Shown: piece by piece, positions 1-7,691 of the stretch
Layout: every line of letters begins with the position of its first letter
Numbering within the stretch: position 1 is the first letter of the stretch
Origin: DAOSWM01 sp035380045
GTDB taxonomy: Bacteria > Bacteroidota > Bacteroidia > Bacteroidales > Tenuifilaceae
Assembly (NCBI GenBank): GCA_035380045.1
Contig: DAOSWM010000076.1
Coordinates: 1-11,764 of the forward strand
DNA: 11,764 nucleotides
Direction of reading: 5' to 3'
The notes under the pieces: generated by a model
Database searches by the model: none
What the model was told of the DNA's origin: nothing
Seen by the model: the letters and a program-made list of their open reading frames with translations, nothing else
Program-made: the position numbers and the translations under genes

Positions 1-1451
1 AGTTTCTCGCTCAAACCCTTATCCTCAAACGCTTTCAGTTTCTTCACTCGGTTATCGATAAGACCTTTGGGGAAAACGTTGCTCTCCTCAAAAACTCCCC
101 TTTTGGCTTCAAGAACCTCAGCCGATTCGAAGCACGACATGGGCAGCTGCTTTAGGCTTGCCAATTTCTCCTTAAACTCTGGTTTAAAAATATTTACATC
201 AACATAAAGTTTCTCGGCTACAGCCAACGAGTCGTCAGTCATTAAGCCCTTCAGCGAGGTAACCACCAGTCCGGCCAGAGTAAGGTAAATATCTGCTGAA
301 CCATCAGGAACCCTGAACTCAAAGGTTTGCTTGCTTTCACTCTTGTTTTTTTCGGGATTGCAAGTTGGATTAGCATCGTGAATCATGTTGTTTGCACCAG
401 TCCAACCGAGTGGTACACGTACCACAACGGAACGGTTCCTGTCGCCCCAGCAGATGTTTGTGGGAGCTTCCTGATGAGGAACCAGTCGCAGGTATGAAGT
501 TGGTATGGTATTACCAAAGGCAGTAAGCGCATCGGCCGACTGCAGAATTCCCGCAATCATTTTTCTGGAAACATCGCTTAGCTTTCCATCCGCGTTTGCG
601 GTAATGTTCTTCCCATCCTTCTCCACCATCATGTGGAAGTGCATTCCGCTACCTGCTTTACCTACAGTAATTTTTGGTGCAAAGCTAGCTACCAATCCGT
701 ACTGATTGCAAAGCATGCGAACAATCCACTTGGCCAAAACCATTTGCTCGGCTGCCTGCACAACCGGAGTTGGAAGAAACTCTATCTCGTGCTGTTCGTA
801 GTAGAACTCATCGTCGGAGAAGCAACCAACTTCCGCGTGACCGTACTTTATTTTTGCACCGGTTTTGGCAAGTAACCGCAATGCTTCGGTACGAATTTCG
901 CCATACTTGGCGAAAGGTGCGCTCGAATGGTAACCCTTCTGATCGACACTTGGGAAAAGTTCATCCTTCTCGCCAATTACGTAGTATTCAAGTTCGCCCA
1001 GAGCCTTAAACTTGTAGCCAGTTTGGCGGGTAAACTCCTCGCTTGCCTTACGAAGCACGTAACCCGGGTCGCTCTCAAGCGGTTTACCTTCGTTATTGTA
1101 GAACGAGCATAAAATATCAAGGGTAGGAACCTCGGTAAAAGGATTTAAAAAAGCTGTTTGGTAGCGTGGAACAACGTACAAATCGCTACTTCCGGCCTCA
1201 ATAAACGAGAAAAGGCTGCTTCCGTCAACTCGTTCGCCCTGCGACAGGATTGTATCGAGGTGCTCCTTTGAGGTGATGATAAAGTTTAGGGTTTTGAGCC
1301 TTCCATCTTCGGCAATATACCTAAAGTTAACCATCTCAATCTCATTCTCCTCGCAAAACCGAATAATGTCGTCCTTTGTAAACTCAGTAGCGGGTTTTCT
1401 AAGATACTGAACCAACTCGTTAGGGTTCATGATAATTTCTGAATCCTTCAT
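1..1451 (-). CDS. glnA: Glutamine synthetase, type I-like, 3' end cut by window edge
   Basis: Joins ammonia to glutamate using ATP to make glutamine in the cytoplasm. The frame is open from ATG at 1451 to base 1, giving 483 codons with no stop, so only the extreme C-terminus is missing (families of this type run to about 500 residues). Visible motifs, numbered from that ATG: VDGSS at 75-79 (the substrate-loop Asp region), GELEYY at 152-157 (metal-binding Glu), AGSGMHFH at 266-273 (glutamate/ATP-site His), VPHQEAPTN near 324-332 (flap Glu), NRSVVVRVP at 339-347 and FEFRVPD at 377-383. A second in-frame ATG at 1430 (MNPNELVQYL) resembles the start of Bacteroides homologues as I recall them and may be the true start. 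The C-terminal part shows no NLYDLP-type adenylylation motif. A 162-bp gap separates it from the upstream tolC-like gene, so it may have its own promoter. Family assignment is secure; subtype within GS is less so. Confidence 0.93.
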   Translation of the reverse strand, partial: MKDSEIIMNPNELVQYLRKPATEFTKDDIIRFCEENEIEMVNFRYIAEDGRLKTLNFIITSKEHLDTILSQGERVDGSSLFSFIEAGSSDLYVVPRYQTAFLNPFTEVPTLDILCSFYNNEGKPLESDPGYVLRKASEEFTRQTGYKFKALGELEYYVIGEKDELFPSVDQKGYHSSAPFAKYGEIRTEALRLLAKTGAKIKYGHAEVGCFSDDEFYYEQHEIEFLPTPVVQAAEQMVLAKWIVRMLCNQYGLVASFAPKITVGKAGSGMHFHMMVEKDGKNITANADGKLSDVSRKMIAGILQSADALTAFGNTIPTSYLRLVPHQEAPTNICWGDRNRSVVVRVPLGWTGANNMIHDANPTCNPEKNKSESKQTFEFRVPDGSADIYLTLAGLVVTSLKGLMTDDSLAVAEKLYVDVNIFKPEFKEKLASLKQLPMSCFESAEVLEAKRGVFEESNVFPKGLIDNRVKKLKAFEDKGLSEK

Positions 1452-1613
1452 ATTGATATGCGTTTTTGTGTTCGAACAGGGTAAAAAAGTCTTCAAAACT
1501 GCTAAAGAACTTGCACAAAAACAAGTTAAAAGGAATGTTTTAAAACAGAATATGAAAAGAAACCTTCCTTCTCATTAAGAATTACACGTGTATTCCCAGT
1601 AGAAACTAAAGGA
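1452..1613 (-). other. Intergenic gap, tolC-like gene to glutamine synthetase
   Basis: These 162 bp, read on the minus strand, are AT-rich and carry no convincing ORF. The best resemblance to the Bacteroidetes -7 motif TAnnTTTG is TAACTTGT, which lacks one T and has no paired upstream TTTG at a normal distance. No stable hairpin followed by a T run was found. The length would allow an independent promoter for glutamine synthetase, but I cannot point to it. Confidence 0.4.
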
Positions 1614-3092
1614 CTAATCAATAAGCGCCTCAAAATCAACATCAAGAGGTTTATCGTCCACGTAATCGAAAAGGGTTAGCCTGCGCATGTTGAAATAGAA
1701 CTGCCAGTAGTTACGCATGGCAGATATGTACTTATCGCGTGCATTATCGCGCTCGGTTTGGGCGATATTCAGCTCAAGCACATCGATTTTCCCAATAAGG
1801 AAGCGTTGCTTTGTAACATGAAACCGGCTTTGGGCTATGGTATCGGCCTTAGCCGCGAGTAAAAGCTGGTCGTCCTGAAGGTTAAACTGCATAACTTTTA
1901 GAAAAACATCCTGCTCAAAATCAACGATTGACTGTTCAATGTTGGTTCGCACCACCTCACGGCTCGATTCGGCCATTTTTACCCGACCCTTGCCCAAGCC
2001 CCAATCGAGAATAGGAACGGCCAAGCCAACTCTTAGACCCTGCTGATCCAAAGGATCCTTATATGTGTCCAACAATTCGGGAGCCTGCTGCGTTAGCCCA
2101 TACGTTGCGTATAAGCTGGCGCTAAAACCTCTATTTGCCTTTGCCTGAGCAACATCTCTATCAGCCTCAATCAGGTTTCGCTGGTACTGCAGCATTTGTG
2201 GATTATTGGAGCGTGCATGCTCCAAAACATCGTCGAATTTCAGCTCTATTTTGGGAAAATCGGTAGGTACCACCAGCTCAAGGTCATACTGGTCATTGAG
2301 ACCCAGGAACGATTTTAATCGAAACTTTTTAAGTTGAAGGTCTATTTCTGCTTCGTTCACGGAGCTTCCTGCGTTCAGGAAGCTAAGTTCCATTTGTAAC
2401 AGCTCGTTTTCGGCAATGGTTCCGATGTTGTACCGTCCGCGGGCAATCTGAAAGAGGGTGTCGGTATTGTTGTAGTTCAGCTGTGCGGTTTTCACGTTCT
2501 GCTGAGCCAGAATAAGGTCGAAGAAAAGCCGAACCGCCTCGCCTGAAATAAACTCCATGGCCTCGAGGTACGAACGTTTGGCTTCGAGATACTTCAGTGG
2601 TTCAATCTTCTTTTTCCATTTTAGCTGGTTGAAACCGAATATTGGCTGTTCGAAGCCAATCATCACCGGATCGGACTTATAGTTTGAGCTGCTGTTCTCA
2701 CCAAAAATATCGACCCGTTCGAGGTTCGACTGAACAAAAACCCGTCCTCCGGTAAGGCCAATATTCTGGTTCATTGTTAGTCCCAGCGATAGAGTATTTG
2801 TGTTCGCCTCAACGTATTTGTAGGTTCCATCAACGTACTCTTGAGTAATAACTCGCCGAAAGCTAGGGAGAGTCCCGTTGAGCGAAAGGCTTGGTAAGTA
2901 CTCGGCCTCGAAGGTTCGATGCTCCCAGTACGCTGCCCTAAACTGATGTTTGGCAAGCATTGCCTGAGGCGAATAATCGCGGGCCATTTCAAGCACCTCG
3001 TCAAGGGTTAAGGTGTTAACCGGAAGTTGTGCAAAAACTGGGCTTGACGAAAAAATCAAGAAAAAGAGAATATATTGAATCCGTTTAAACAT
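1614..3092 (-). CDS. TolC-like outer-membrane efflux channel (OEP family)
   Basis: Outer-membrane exit duct of a tripartite efflux or secretion machine. It is expected to form a trimeric beta-barrel with a long periplasmic alpha-helical tunnel. The 492-residue length fits the family. Residues 1-22 form a signal peptide (basic MFKR, hydrophobic core, VFAQ at the cleavage region). The internal duplication typical of OEP proteins is visible: the helix-turn motif GRYNIGTIAENELLQME at 219-235 is echoed by QRFLIGKIDVLELNIAQ at 429-445, and barrel-like segments occur at 147-159 (FEQPIFGFNQLKW) and 355-371. The C-terminus is acidic. It lies downstream of the adaptor and permease genes on the same strand, which makes it their likely partner. 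Its leader contains a 7-bp tandem repeat ending 28 bp before the ATG. The natural substrate cannot be inferred. A TolC-like role is secure at family level only. Confidence 0.93.
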   Translation of the reverse strand: MFKRIQYILFFLIFSSSPVFAQLPVNTLTLDEVLEMARDYSPQAMLAKHQFRAAYWEHRTFEAEYLPSLSLNGTLPSFRRVITQEYVDGTYKYVEANTNTLSLGLTMNQNIGLTGGRVFVQSNLERVDIFGENSSSNYKSDPVMIGFEQPIFGFNQLKWKKKIEPLKYLEAKRSYLEAMEFISGEAVRLFFDLILAQQNVKTAQLNYNNTDTLFQIARGRYNIGTIAENELLQMELSFLNAGSSVNEAEIDLQLKKFRLKSFLGLNDQYDLELVVPTDFPKIELKFDDVLEHARSNNPQMLQYQRNLIEADRDVAQAKANRGFSASLYATYGLTQQAPELLDTYKDPLDQQGLRVGLAVPILDWGLGKGRVKMAESSREVVRTNIEQSIVDFEQDVFLKVMQFNLQDDQLLLAAKADTIAQSRFHVTKQRFLIGKIDVLELNIAQTERDNARDKYISAMRNYWQFYFNMRRLTLFDYVDDKPLDVDFEALID

Positions 3093-3120
3093 ACCTTGAA
3101 AGTTCTTTAATATTTTTACA

Positions 3121-3168
3121 ATGTCAGATGTCAGATGTCAGATGTCAGATGTCAGATGTCAGATGTCA
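3121..3168. repeat. Heptanucleotide tandem repeat (ATGTCAG), 6.9 copies
   Basis: Six perfect copies of ATGTCAG are followed by a partial seventh, ATGTCA, with no interruption across 48 bp. The array lies between the permease stop and the ATG of the tolC-like gene, ending 28 bp before that ATG on the minus strand, where it reads as repeated CTGACAT. Perfect short arrays of this kind are prone to slipped-strand copy-number change. Here a change would alter leader length, not a reading frame. Confidence 0.97.
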
Positions 3169-3237
3169 AAAGTTAAATGTTTTTATATGTTTCAAATAAC
3201 TTAACACATTTGTCATTTGCCATCATACTTTTGACAT
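3163..3237. repeat. 11-bp perfect inverted repeat with 53-bp spacer
   Basis: The left arm ATGTCAAAAGT (3163-3173) is the exact reverse complement of the right arm ACTTTTGACAT (3227-3237). The left arm overlaps the last unit of the heptanucleotide array. The right arm begins, on the minus strand, 6 bp after the permease stop codon. The spacer is AT-rich. In RNA it could close a long stem-loop between the permease and channel genes. It could equally be the remains of a small palindromic element. No T run follows, so it is not called a terminator. Confidence 0.7.
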
Positions 3238-3243
3238 AATTTC

Positions 3244-4599
3244 CTACTCGTACCTTAACGATTCAATCGGGTCCTTCTCAGCGGCACGCTTAGCTGGTGA
3301 GAGACCAAAAATTACACCTACCGCTGCCGAAACACCAAACGCAATAACCACTGAAATGGGTGAAACTATTGTAAGAATTCCTGCAAAATGTGTAATAAGC
3401 ATGGAAAGAATTACGCCAAGGATTACTCCTATAAAACCGCCCGTAACGCTTATAAGAACCGCTTCTGAGAGAAACTGAGCAATAATATCGGCTTTTTTTG
3501 CACCAATAGCCAGTCGGGTTCCAATTTCCTTTATGCGTTCCATAACCGAAGCGAACATGATATTCATAATTCCAATGCCTCCCACAACAAGTGAGATGCT
3601 GGCAATGGCACCCAGCACAATGTTGAAAATATCCTTGGTTCGCTGTTGCTGCTTAAGAAGCAGCTCGGGAACCGTAATCTCAAAATCCTTCACATCGGCA
3701 TGGCGACGGATAAGCATTCTGCTTAAAATATCGGTTGTGCTGTTAATTTGCTCTGTTTCCTTAACCTGCACAATAATTCGGTCGAGCTGATGGTAGTTTT
3801 GAGGAGCCTGCGATTCCGTGGAGCCTCCAAAACTTATGAAACCTCGTCCAAAGCGAATGGTTCCCGATTCAATTTTGCGGGAATTCACCAACGCACGGTT
3901 CTTGTATCGCATCAGCATGGTTTTCACCGGAATGTAAACATTGTCGTTGTACACATTTACCCCGGCGCTCTCGAAACCGGTTATAGTAACATCGGTTTTT
4001 TGCAGAACCCCAATTACCTGCAGCCAAACATCGCCGAACTTTAGGTACTGTCCAATGGGATTAACGGTGCTGAAGAATTTATTTTTTATGTTCGCCCCAA
4101 TTATGCAAACGGGAATACCGTGTTCTGCCTGATTTTCAGTAAAAAAAGCACCCTCTTCCAAGGGAAGAGTGAAGAGTTCGAAGTAGTCGGTTGAAACTCC
4201 CATAATTTTCGCAGGCATCCGAAGGGCCTCGAACTGCACAAAGGAGTTCAGACTAATTTCGGGGCTAATCCGCTGCACGGAAGGAACTATCTCGCTGATG
4301 GCTTCCACATCGAGCAGCGTTAATCCCGGAGAGAATTTACGTTTCTGAGATTCGCCGTTTTCACCATTCTCGGAGGTTTCGTCGGTTTCCTCAAAAATTG
4401 GATTGATAACAATGTTGTTTACGCCCACCATCTTAATCTGGTCGAGAATCTCCTTCTGGGCTCCGTTTCCAATGGCAAGCATGCTAATTACCGCAGCAAC
4501 GCCAAATATAATGCCCAACGCCGTAAGTATGGACTTTAACTTATTGGCCAGAATTGACTCAATGGCGATAACAACATCGTGTATATACCGTTTATACAT
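3244..4599 (-). CDS. MacB-like ABC transporter permease (MacB_PCD plus FtsX), no ATPase domain
   Basis: Inner-membrane subunit of a MacB/LolCDE-type mechanotransmission ABC exporter, driven by a separate ATPase and acting on periplasmic substrates. In its 451 residues, TM1 spans about 22-44 (TALGIIFGVAAVISMLAIG), followed by a large periplasmic MacB_PCD domain at about 45-320. The C-terminal FtsX domain has TM2 at about 323-349, TM3 at 378-402 and TM4 at 410-433. The family hallmark GGIGIMNIM followed by ERIKEIGTRLAIGA occupies 340-367, and the end GLSPAKRAAEKDPIESLRYE is typical. There is no Walker A, signature or Walker B motif, unlike E. coli MacB, where the ATPase is fused at the N-terminus. 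An acidic low-complexity stretch at 70-85 (EETDETSENGENGE) is inserted early in the periplasmic domain. The start is an ATG 18 bp after the adaptor stop, so the two are almost certainly cotranscribed. Substrate unknown. Confidence 0.93.
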   Translation of the reverse strand: MYKRYIHDVVIAIESILANKLKSILTALGIIFGVAAVISMLAIGNGAQKEILDQIKMVGVNNIVINPIFEETDETSENGENGESQKRKFSPGLTLLDVEAISEIVPSVQRISPEISLNSFVQFEALRMPAKIMGVSTDYFELFTLPLEEGAFFTENQAEHGIPVCIIGANIKNKFFSTVNPIGQYLKFGDVWLQVIGVLQKTDVTITGFESAGVNVYNDNVYIPVKTMLMRYKNRALVNSRKIESGTIRFGRGFISFGGSTESQAPQNYHQLDRIIVQVKETEQINSTTDILSRMLIRRHADVKDFEITVPELLLKQQQRTKDIFNIVLGAIASISLVVGGIGIMNIMFASVMERIKEIGTRLAIGAKKADIIAQFLSEAVLISVTGGFIGVILGVILSMLITHFAGILTIVSPISVVIAFGVSAAVGVIFGLSPAKRAAEKDPIESLRYE

Positions 4600-4617
4600 G
4601 CTAAATTTTGCTTATTG

Positions 4618-6123
4618 CTACTGTTTTTCCTGAGGTTTAGCAGGCCTGTCTCCCCTCTTTTTCCGCGCTCGCTTGGTGGTATCGGTGCTTGCTTCGGCCG
4701 CAGGTTTTTGTTGAACCTCAACCTTTACCCCCGAGGTTTTTATTTTTTCGAGCTGCTCGGGGGTTAGCTGAAAGCTTCCGCCATTCTTCCGCATGCTATT
4801 CTGCTTTGCGTCGGCAGCCTTTTTCTCCTCCTCCTTTCGCTTTCGTTCAGCCTCACGCTGCTTGATTTCGGGGATTAGCTCTTCGCCGGTATAGGAAAAT
4901 TTTTCGGCGTTCTCGGGTGTACTAAGGTAAACCTCATCGCCGAACTTAAGGCCTTTCTCAACTATAATGAAGTTTTCGTTCTGCTCTGAGGTAATAATAA
5001 TTTGCTTCTTTCCTTTGGTTAGGTAAACAAAACTTAAGCTGTCGTTGGCATGTATTGCCTCAAGCGGCAAGTATAGCACGTTATCGAACGATTGGGTAAC
5101 AATTTGGTTGCTGGTTGTCATGGAAGGGCGAAGGATTGGATCGTACTCGTTCACCTTGATGGTAACCTCAAAAACTTTTGCATCGGTATTTGGGAGTTGC
5201 TCGCCAATATTGGCCACTTCGGTAACTACACCCGTGTACTTTTTCTCGGGGAAAGCATCCACGCCAGTTCTTACGGGTTGATTGACCTTCACCTTACTCA
5301 CGTCGATTTCATTCACGTAGGTTTTTGAAATCATAATCGAGAGGTCGGGAAGAATGGCAACCGTTAAATCCCAAGGGCTAACGCTGGAGCCCACTTTCCG
5401 CTTCTGTCCGCTCCACTCACGGTGGTAAATTACCATTCCGGGTTTGGGTGCCTTTATAACGAACTTGCTAAGAACATCGAGCATATCCTGCCTTTCACGT
5501 TCCTGACGTGAAAGATTAATGGCCACCTCGCGCATGGAGGCAACCGATTGGTCTTTCTTTATAGTATAGTTATTCTGAGCCTGTTCGTAGGCGCGTTGTG
5601 CCCTTTCGAGGTTTATCTGCGCCTGACGCTGTGTGGCTGGTGGTTCGTACTTCGACTGGTCGAGAACGATTTGTCGTTCTTCCAGCTCAAACTTCAGGTT
5701 AATGAGCTCATCGCGCAACCCACGTAGAAGGAGCGTTGTATCGAGCTGGGTTTTTAGGTACTGCTGCTGACTTTTCTCCAGTTCATCCTCTATCTCCTTT
5801 AACCTGTTGCTAAGTGCACTTCTGTCGAGCGTAGCAACGTACTGACCGGAGTCAACAATTGTACCTTCGGCAACCAAATCCTGAATTTTTATTTCTGAGA
5901 ACCTGAAACTTCTGCTTTGGCGCAGCTCAGCCGGCGCCATAATATCCTCCTTGTTCTTTGCCTGAAGTTCACCGGTAACATTCACAACCACTTCGAAAGG
6001 TCCCTGCTCAACCTTAACGGTTTGAGGGGCAACCTTCTGTTGGCTCGACGAACCGAATATTAGCACAAGCAGCACTACTACTGCAGCCAAAGAAACAATA
6101 ATGATAACCCTTTTATTTTTCAT
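4618..6123 (-). CDS. HlyD/MacA-like periplasmic adaptor with charged C-terminal tail
   Basis: Membrane-fusion protein that bridges the inner-membrane permease to the TolC-like channel. In its 501 residues, an N-terminal membrane anchor covers about 5-23 (RVIIIVSLAAVVVLLVLIFG). The first half of the barrel-sandwich (lipoyl-like) domain is at about 45-102, a long helical-hairpin coiled coil at about 103-215 is rich in Glu, Gln, Arg and Leu, and the second lipoyl half is at about 219-260 (VIKAPKPGMVIYHREW). Beta-barrel and membrane-proximal domains run from about 265 to 415. After the usual end there are about 85 extra residues: a Lys/Glu-rich helix (421-437), a short segment FQLTPEQLEKIKTSGVKVEV, and a basic Lys/Arg/Pro-rich end (484-501). 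This tail is unusual for the family. The start is ATG at 6123; the preceding gap to glmM is 93 bp. The partner permease and channel lie directly downstream. Confidence 0.92.
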   Translation of the reverse strand: MKNKRVIIIVSLAAVVVLLVLIFGSSSQQKVAPQTVKVEQGPFEVVVNVTGELQAKNKEDIMAPAELRQSRSFRFSEIKIQDLVAEGTIVDSGQYVATLDRSALSNRLKEIEDELEKSQQQYLKTQLDTTLLLRGLRDELINLKFELEERQIVLDQSKYEPPATQRQAQINLERAQRAYEQAQNNYTIKKDQSVASMREVAINLSRQERERQDMLDVLSKFVIKAPKPGMVIYHREWSGQKRKVGSSVSPWDLTVAILPDLSIMISKTYVNEIDVSKVKVNQPVRTGVDAFPEKKYTGVVTEVANIGEQLPNTDAKVFEVTIKVNEYDPILRPSMTTSNQIVTQSFDNVLYLPLEAIHANDSLSFVYLTKGKKQIIITSEQNENFIIVEKGLKFGDEVYLSTPENAEKFSYTGEELIPEIKQREAERKRKEEEKKAADAKQNSMRKNGGSFQLTPEQLEKIKTSGVKVEVQQKPAAEASTDTTKRARKKRGDRPAKPQEKQ

Positions 6124-6216
6124 GCTTAAATAACTATAATGGTCTTAATAAATTGCACTAATATGACTGTAAACCCAGCTATGAGTTTAAAAAGACAAGA
6201 AATAAATTTGGAAATA

Positions 6217-7602
6217 CTACAGGAGCTCCTCTATTTCTCCAATCATTTTAGTTGCCAGTAATGTGGCCTTCTCGGCGGAGCTACTCTCGGCGTAGATTCT
6301 GATAATGGGCTCGGTGTTCGATTTTCGCATGTGCACCCACTCACCCTCAAAATCGATTCGTAATCCATCCACTGTATTTACCTGCTGAGCAGAGTGTTTT
6401 TCCTTCAACTTTTCAAGAACAGTATCGGGATTTACTCCTGCTTTAAGTTCAATCTTATTTTTTGAGATAAAATAGTTTGGGTACGATGCTCTCAACTCAG
6501 AGCACTTTTTGCCACTTTTTGCCAAATGGGTAAGGAAAAGAGCAATTCCAACCAGCGCATCGCGACCGTAGTGAAGTGCGGGGTAAATAACACCACCATT
6601 CCCTTCGCCACCAATAACTGCGTTTGTTTCCTTCATTTTGGCAACAACGTTCACCTCGCCAACTGCTGATGCAGAATACTTTCCGCCATGTTTTTGTGTA
6701 ACATCACGAAGTGCTGCTGTGCTGCTGAGATTTGAAACTGTGTTTCCGGGAGTGTTGCATAGAATATAATCGGCAACTGCAACAAGTGTGTACTCCTCGC
6801 CAAACATGGTTCCGTCCTCGTTAATAATTGCAAGCCTGTCAACATCGGGATCGACAACGAAACCAACATCGGCCTTTTTTTCAACTACAGTTGAAGATAT
6901 TTCAGTTAAGTGCTCGGGCAATGGTTCAGGATTATGCGGGAACTCCCCGGTTGGTTCGGTGTAAAGCTCAACAATATCGTTAACTCCTAACGCCTGTAAT
7001 AATCGAGGAATGGCAACTCCACCAACTGAATTCACGCAGTCGATGGCAACCCGGAAGTTTGCTTTTTCAATAGCCTCCTTATCAACAAGTTTAAGTTCTA
7101 AAATTTTATCGATATGAAGATCGGTAAAATCATACTCGCTTAAAATGGTTCCTAAATAATCAACCTCTGGGTATGAAAATGTATCATTCTCGGCAAATTT
7201 CAGAATCTGTTTCCCATCGGCATCGGAAAGGAATTCGCCACGCTCGTTGAGCAATTTCAGCGCATTCCACTGACGAGGATTGTGGCTTGCCGTGATAATA
7301 ATTCCACCCTGTGCAGCTTCGTGGGTAACAGCCATTTCAACGGTTGGCGTGGTTGCCAGCCCAAGTTCCACAACATCAACCCCACAGCCAAGCAGAGTTC
7401 CAACAATAATTTGGTTTACCATTTCGCCGGAAATGCGGGCATCGCGCCCAACAACTACCTTGCAAAGCATGTTATTGTTTCGCTCCTTGAGCCAATGGGC
7501 GTAGGCGCTTGTAAAAAGCGCAATATTTAATGGATTCAACCCATCGTGGTGGGTTCCACCAATAGTTCCTCTTATTCCTGATATTGATTTAATTAGGGCC
7601 AT
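6217..7602 (-). CDS. glmM: Phosphoglucosamine mutase (GlmM)
   Basis: Interconverts glucosamine-6-phosphate and glucosamine-1-phosphate in the cytoplasm, feeding UDP-GlcNAc for peptidoglycan and outer-membrane glycolipid. The protein has 461 residues from the ATG at 7602 and shows the four-domain alpha-D-phosphohexomutase layout: N-terminal ALIKSISGIRGTIGG; the phosphoserine loop TASHNP at 104-109 (Ser106); the metal loop DPDVDR at 251-256; the sugar-binding loop GGEGNGG at 331-337; and the phosphate-binding loop RKSNTEPIIRIYAE at 426-439. DPDVDR replaces the GDGDR of enterobacterial GlmM, as in Bacteroidetes homologues I recall. A longer frame begins at TTG 7629, but its nine extra residues precede the conserved start and lie on a weak start codon, so ATG 7602 is chosen. 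The gap to the upstream transporter is 89 bp. Specificity for glucosamine over mannose or glucose phosphate is inferred from close family resemblance. Confidence 0.93.
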   Translation of the reverse strand: MALIKSISGIRGTIGGTHHDGLNPLNIALFTSAYAHWLKERNNNMLCKVVVGRDARISGEMVNQIIVGTLLGCGVDVVELGLATTPTVEMAVTHEAAQGGIIITASHNPRQWNALKLLNERGEFLSDADGKQILKFAENDTFSYPEVDYLGTILSEYDFTDLHIDKILELKLVDKEAIEKANFRVAIDCVNSVGGVAIPRLLQALGVNDIVELYTEPTGEFPHNPEPLPEHLTEISSTVVEKKADVGFVVDPDVDRLAIINEDGTMFGEEYTLVAVADYILCNTPGNTVSNLSSTAALRDVTQKHGGKYSASAVGEVNVVAKMKETNAVIGGEGNGGVIYPALHYGRDALVGIALFLTHLAKSGKKCSELRASYPNYFISKNKIELKAGVNPDTVLEKLKEKHSAQQVNTVDGLRIDFEGEWVHMRKSNTEPIIRIYAESSSAEKATLLATKMIGEIEELL

Positions 7603-7691
7603 GTTTCTGCTTTTTGAATTGGAAAACAAAGGTGGAAAAAGTTTTCGTGCGATACAATATATTTTGCAGAAATAAACCCGGCAACAGCAAA

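Noticed and set aside
505..1112. Four overlapping plus-strand open frames of 61-80 codons
   Set aside because: They lie opposite the glutamine synthetase gene, whose minus-strand frame carries clear catalytic motifs throughout; the short frames have no recognisable domains or signals and are shadows.
3121..3168. Tandem array considered as a CRISPR or as part of a coding repeat
   Set aside because: There are no spacers, the unit is only 7 bp, and it lies outside every supported reading frame.
4536..4721. Minus-strand 61-codon frame bridging the adaptor-permease junction
   Set aside because: It overlaps the ends of two well-supported genes in another frame, has low-complexity content and no family resemblance.
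6221..6230. Palindrome AGGAGCTCCT considered as a terminator stem
   Set aside because: It lies inside the last codons of glmM, has no loop and is not followed by a T run; it is probably chance.
7603..7629. Upstream TTG start for glmM, adding nine residues
   Set aside because: The extra residues FSNSKSRN are not part of the conserved GlmM start, and an ATG at 7602 fits the family N-terminus exactly.
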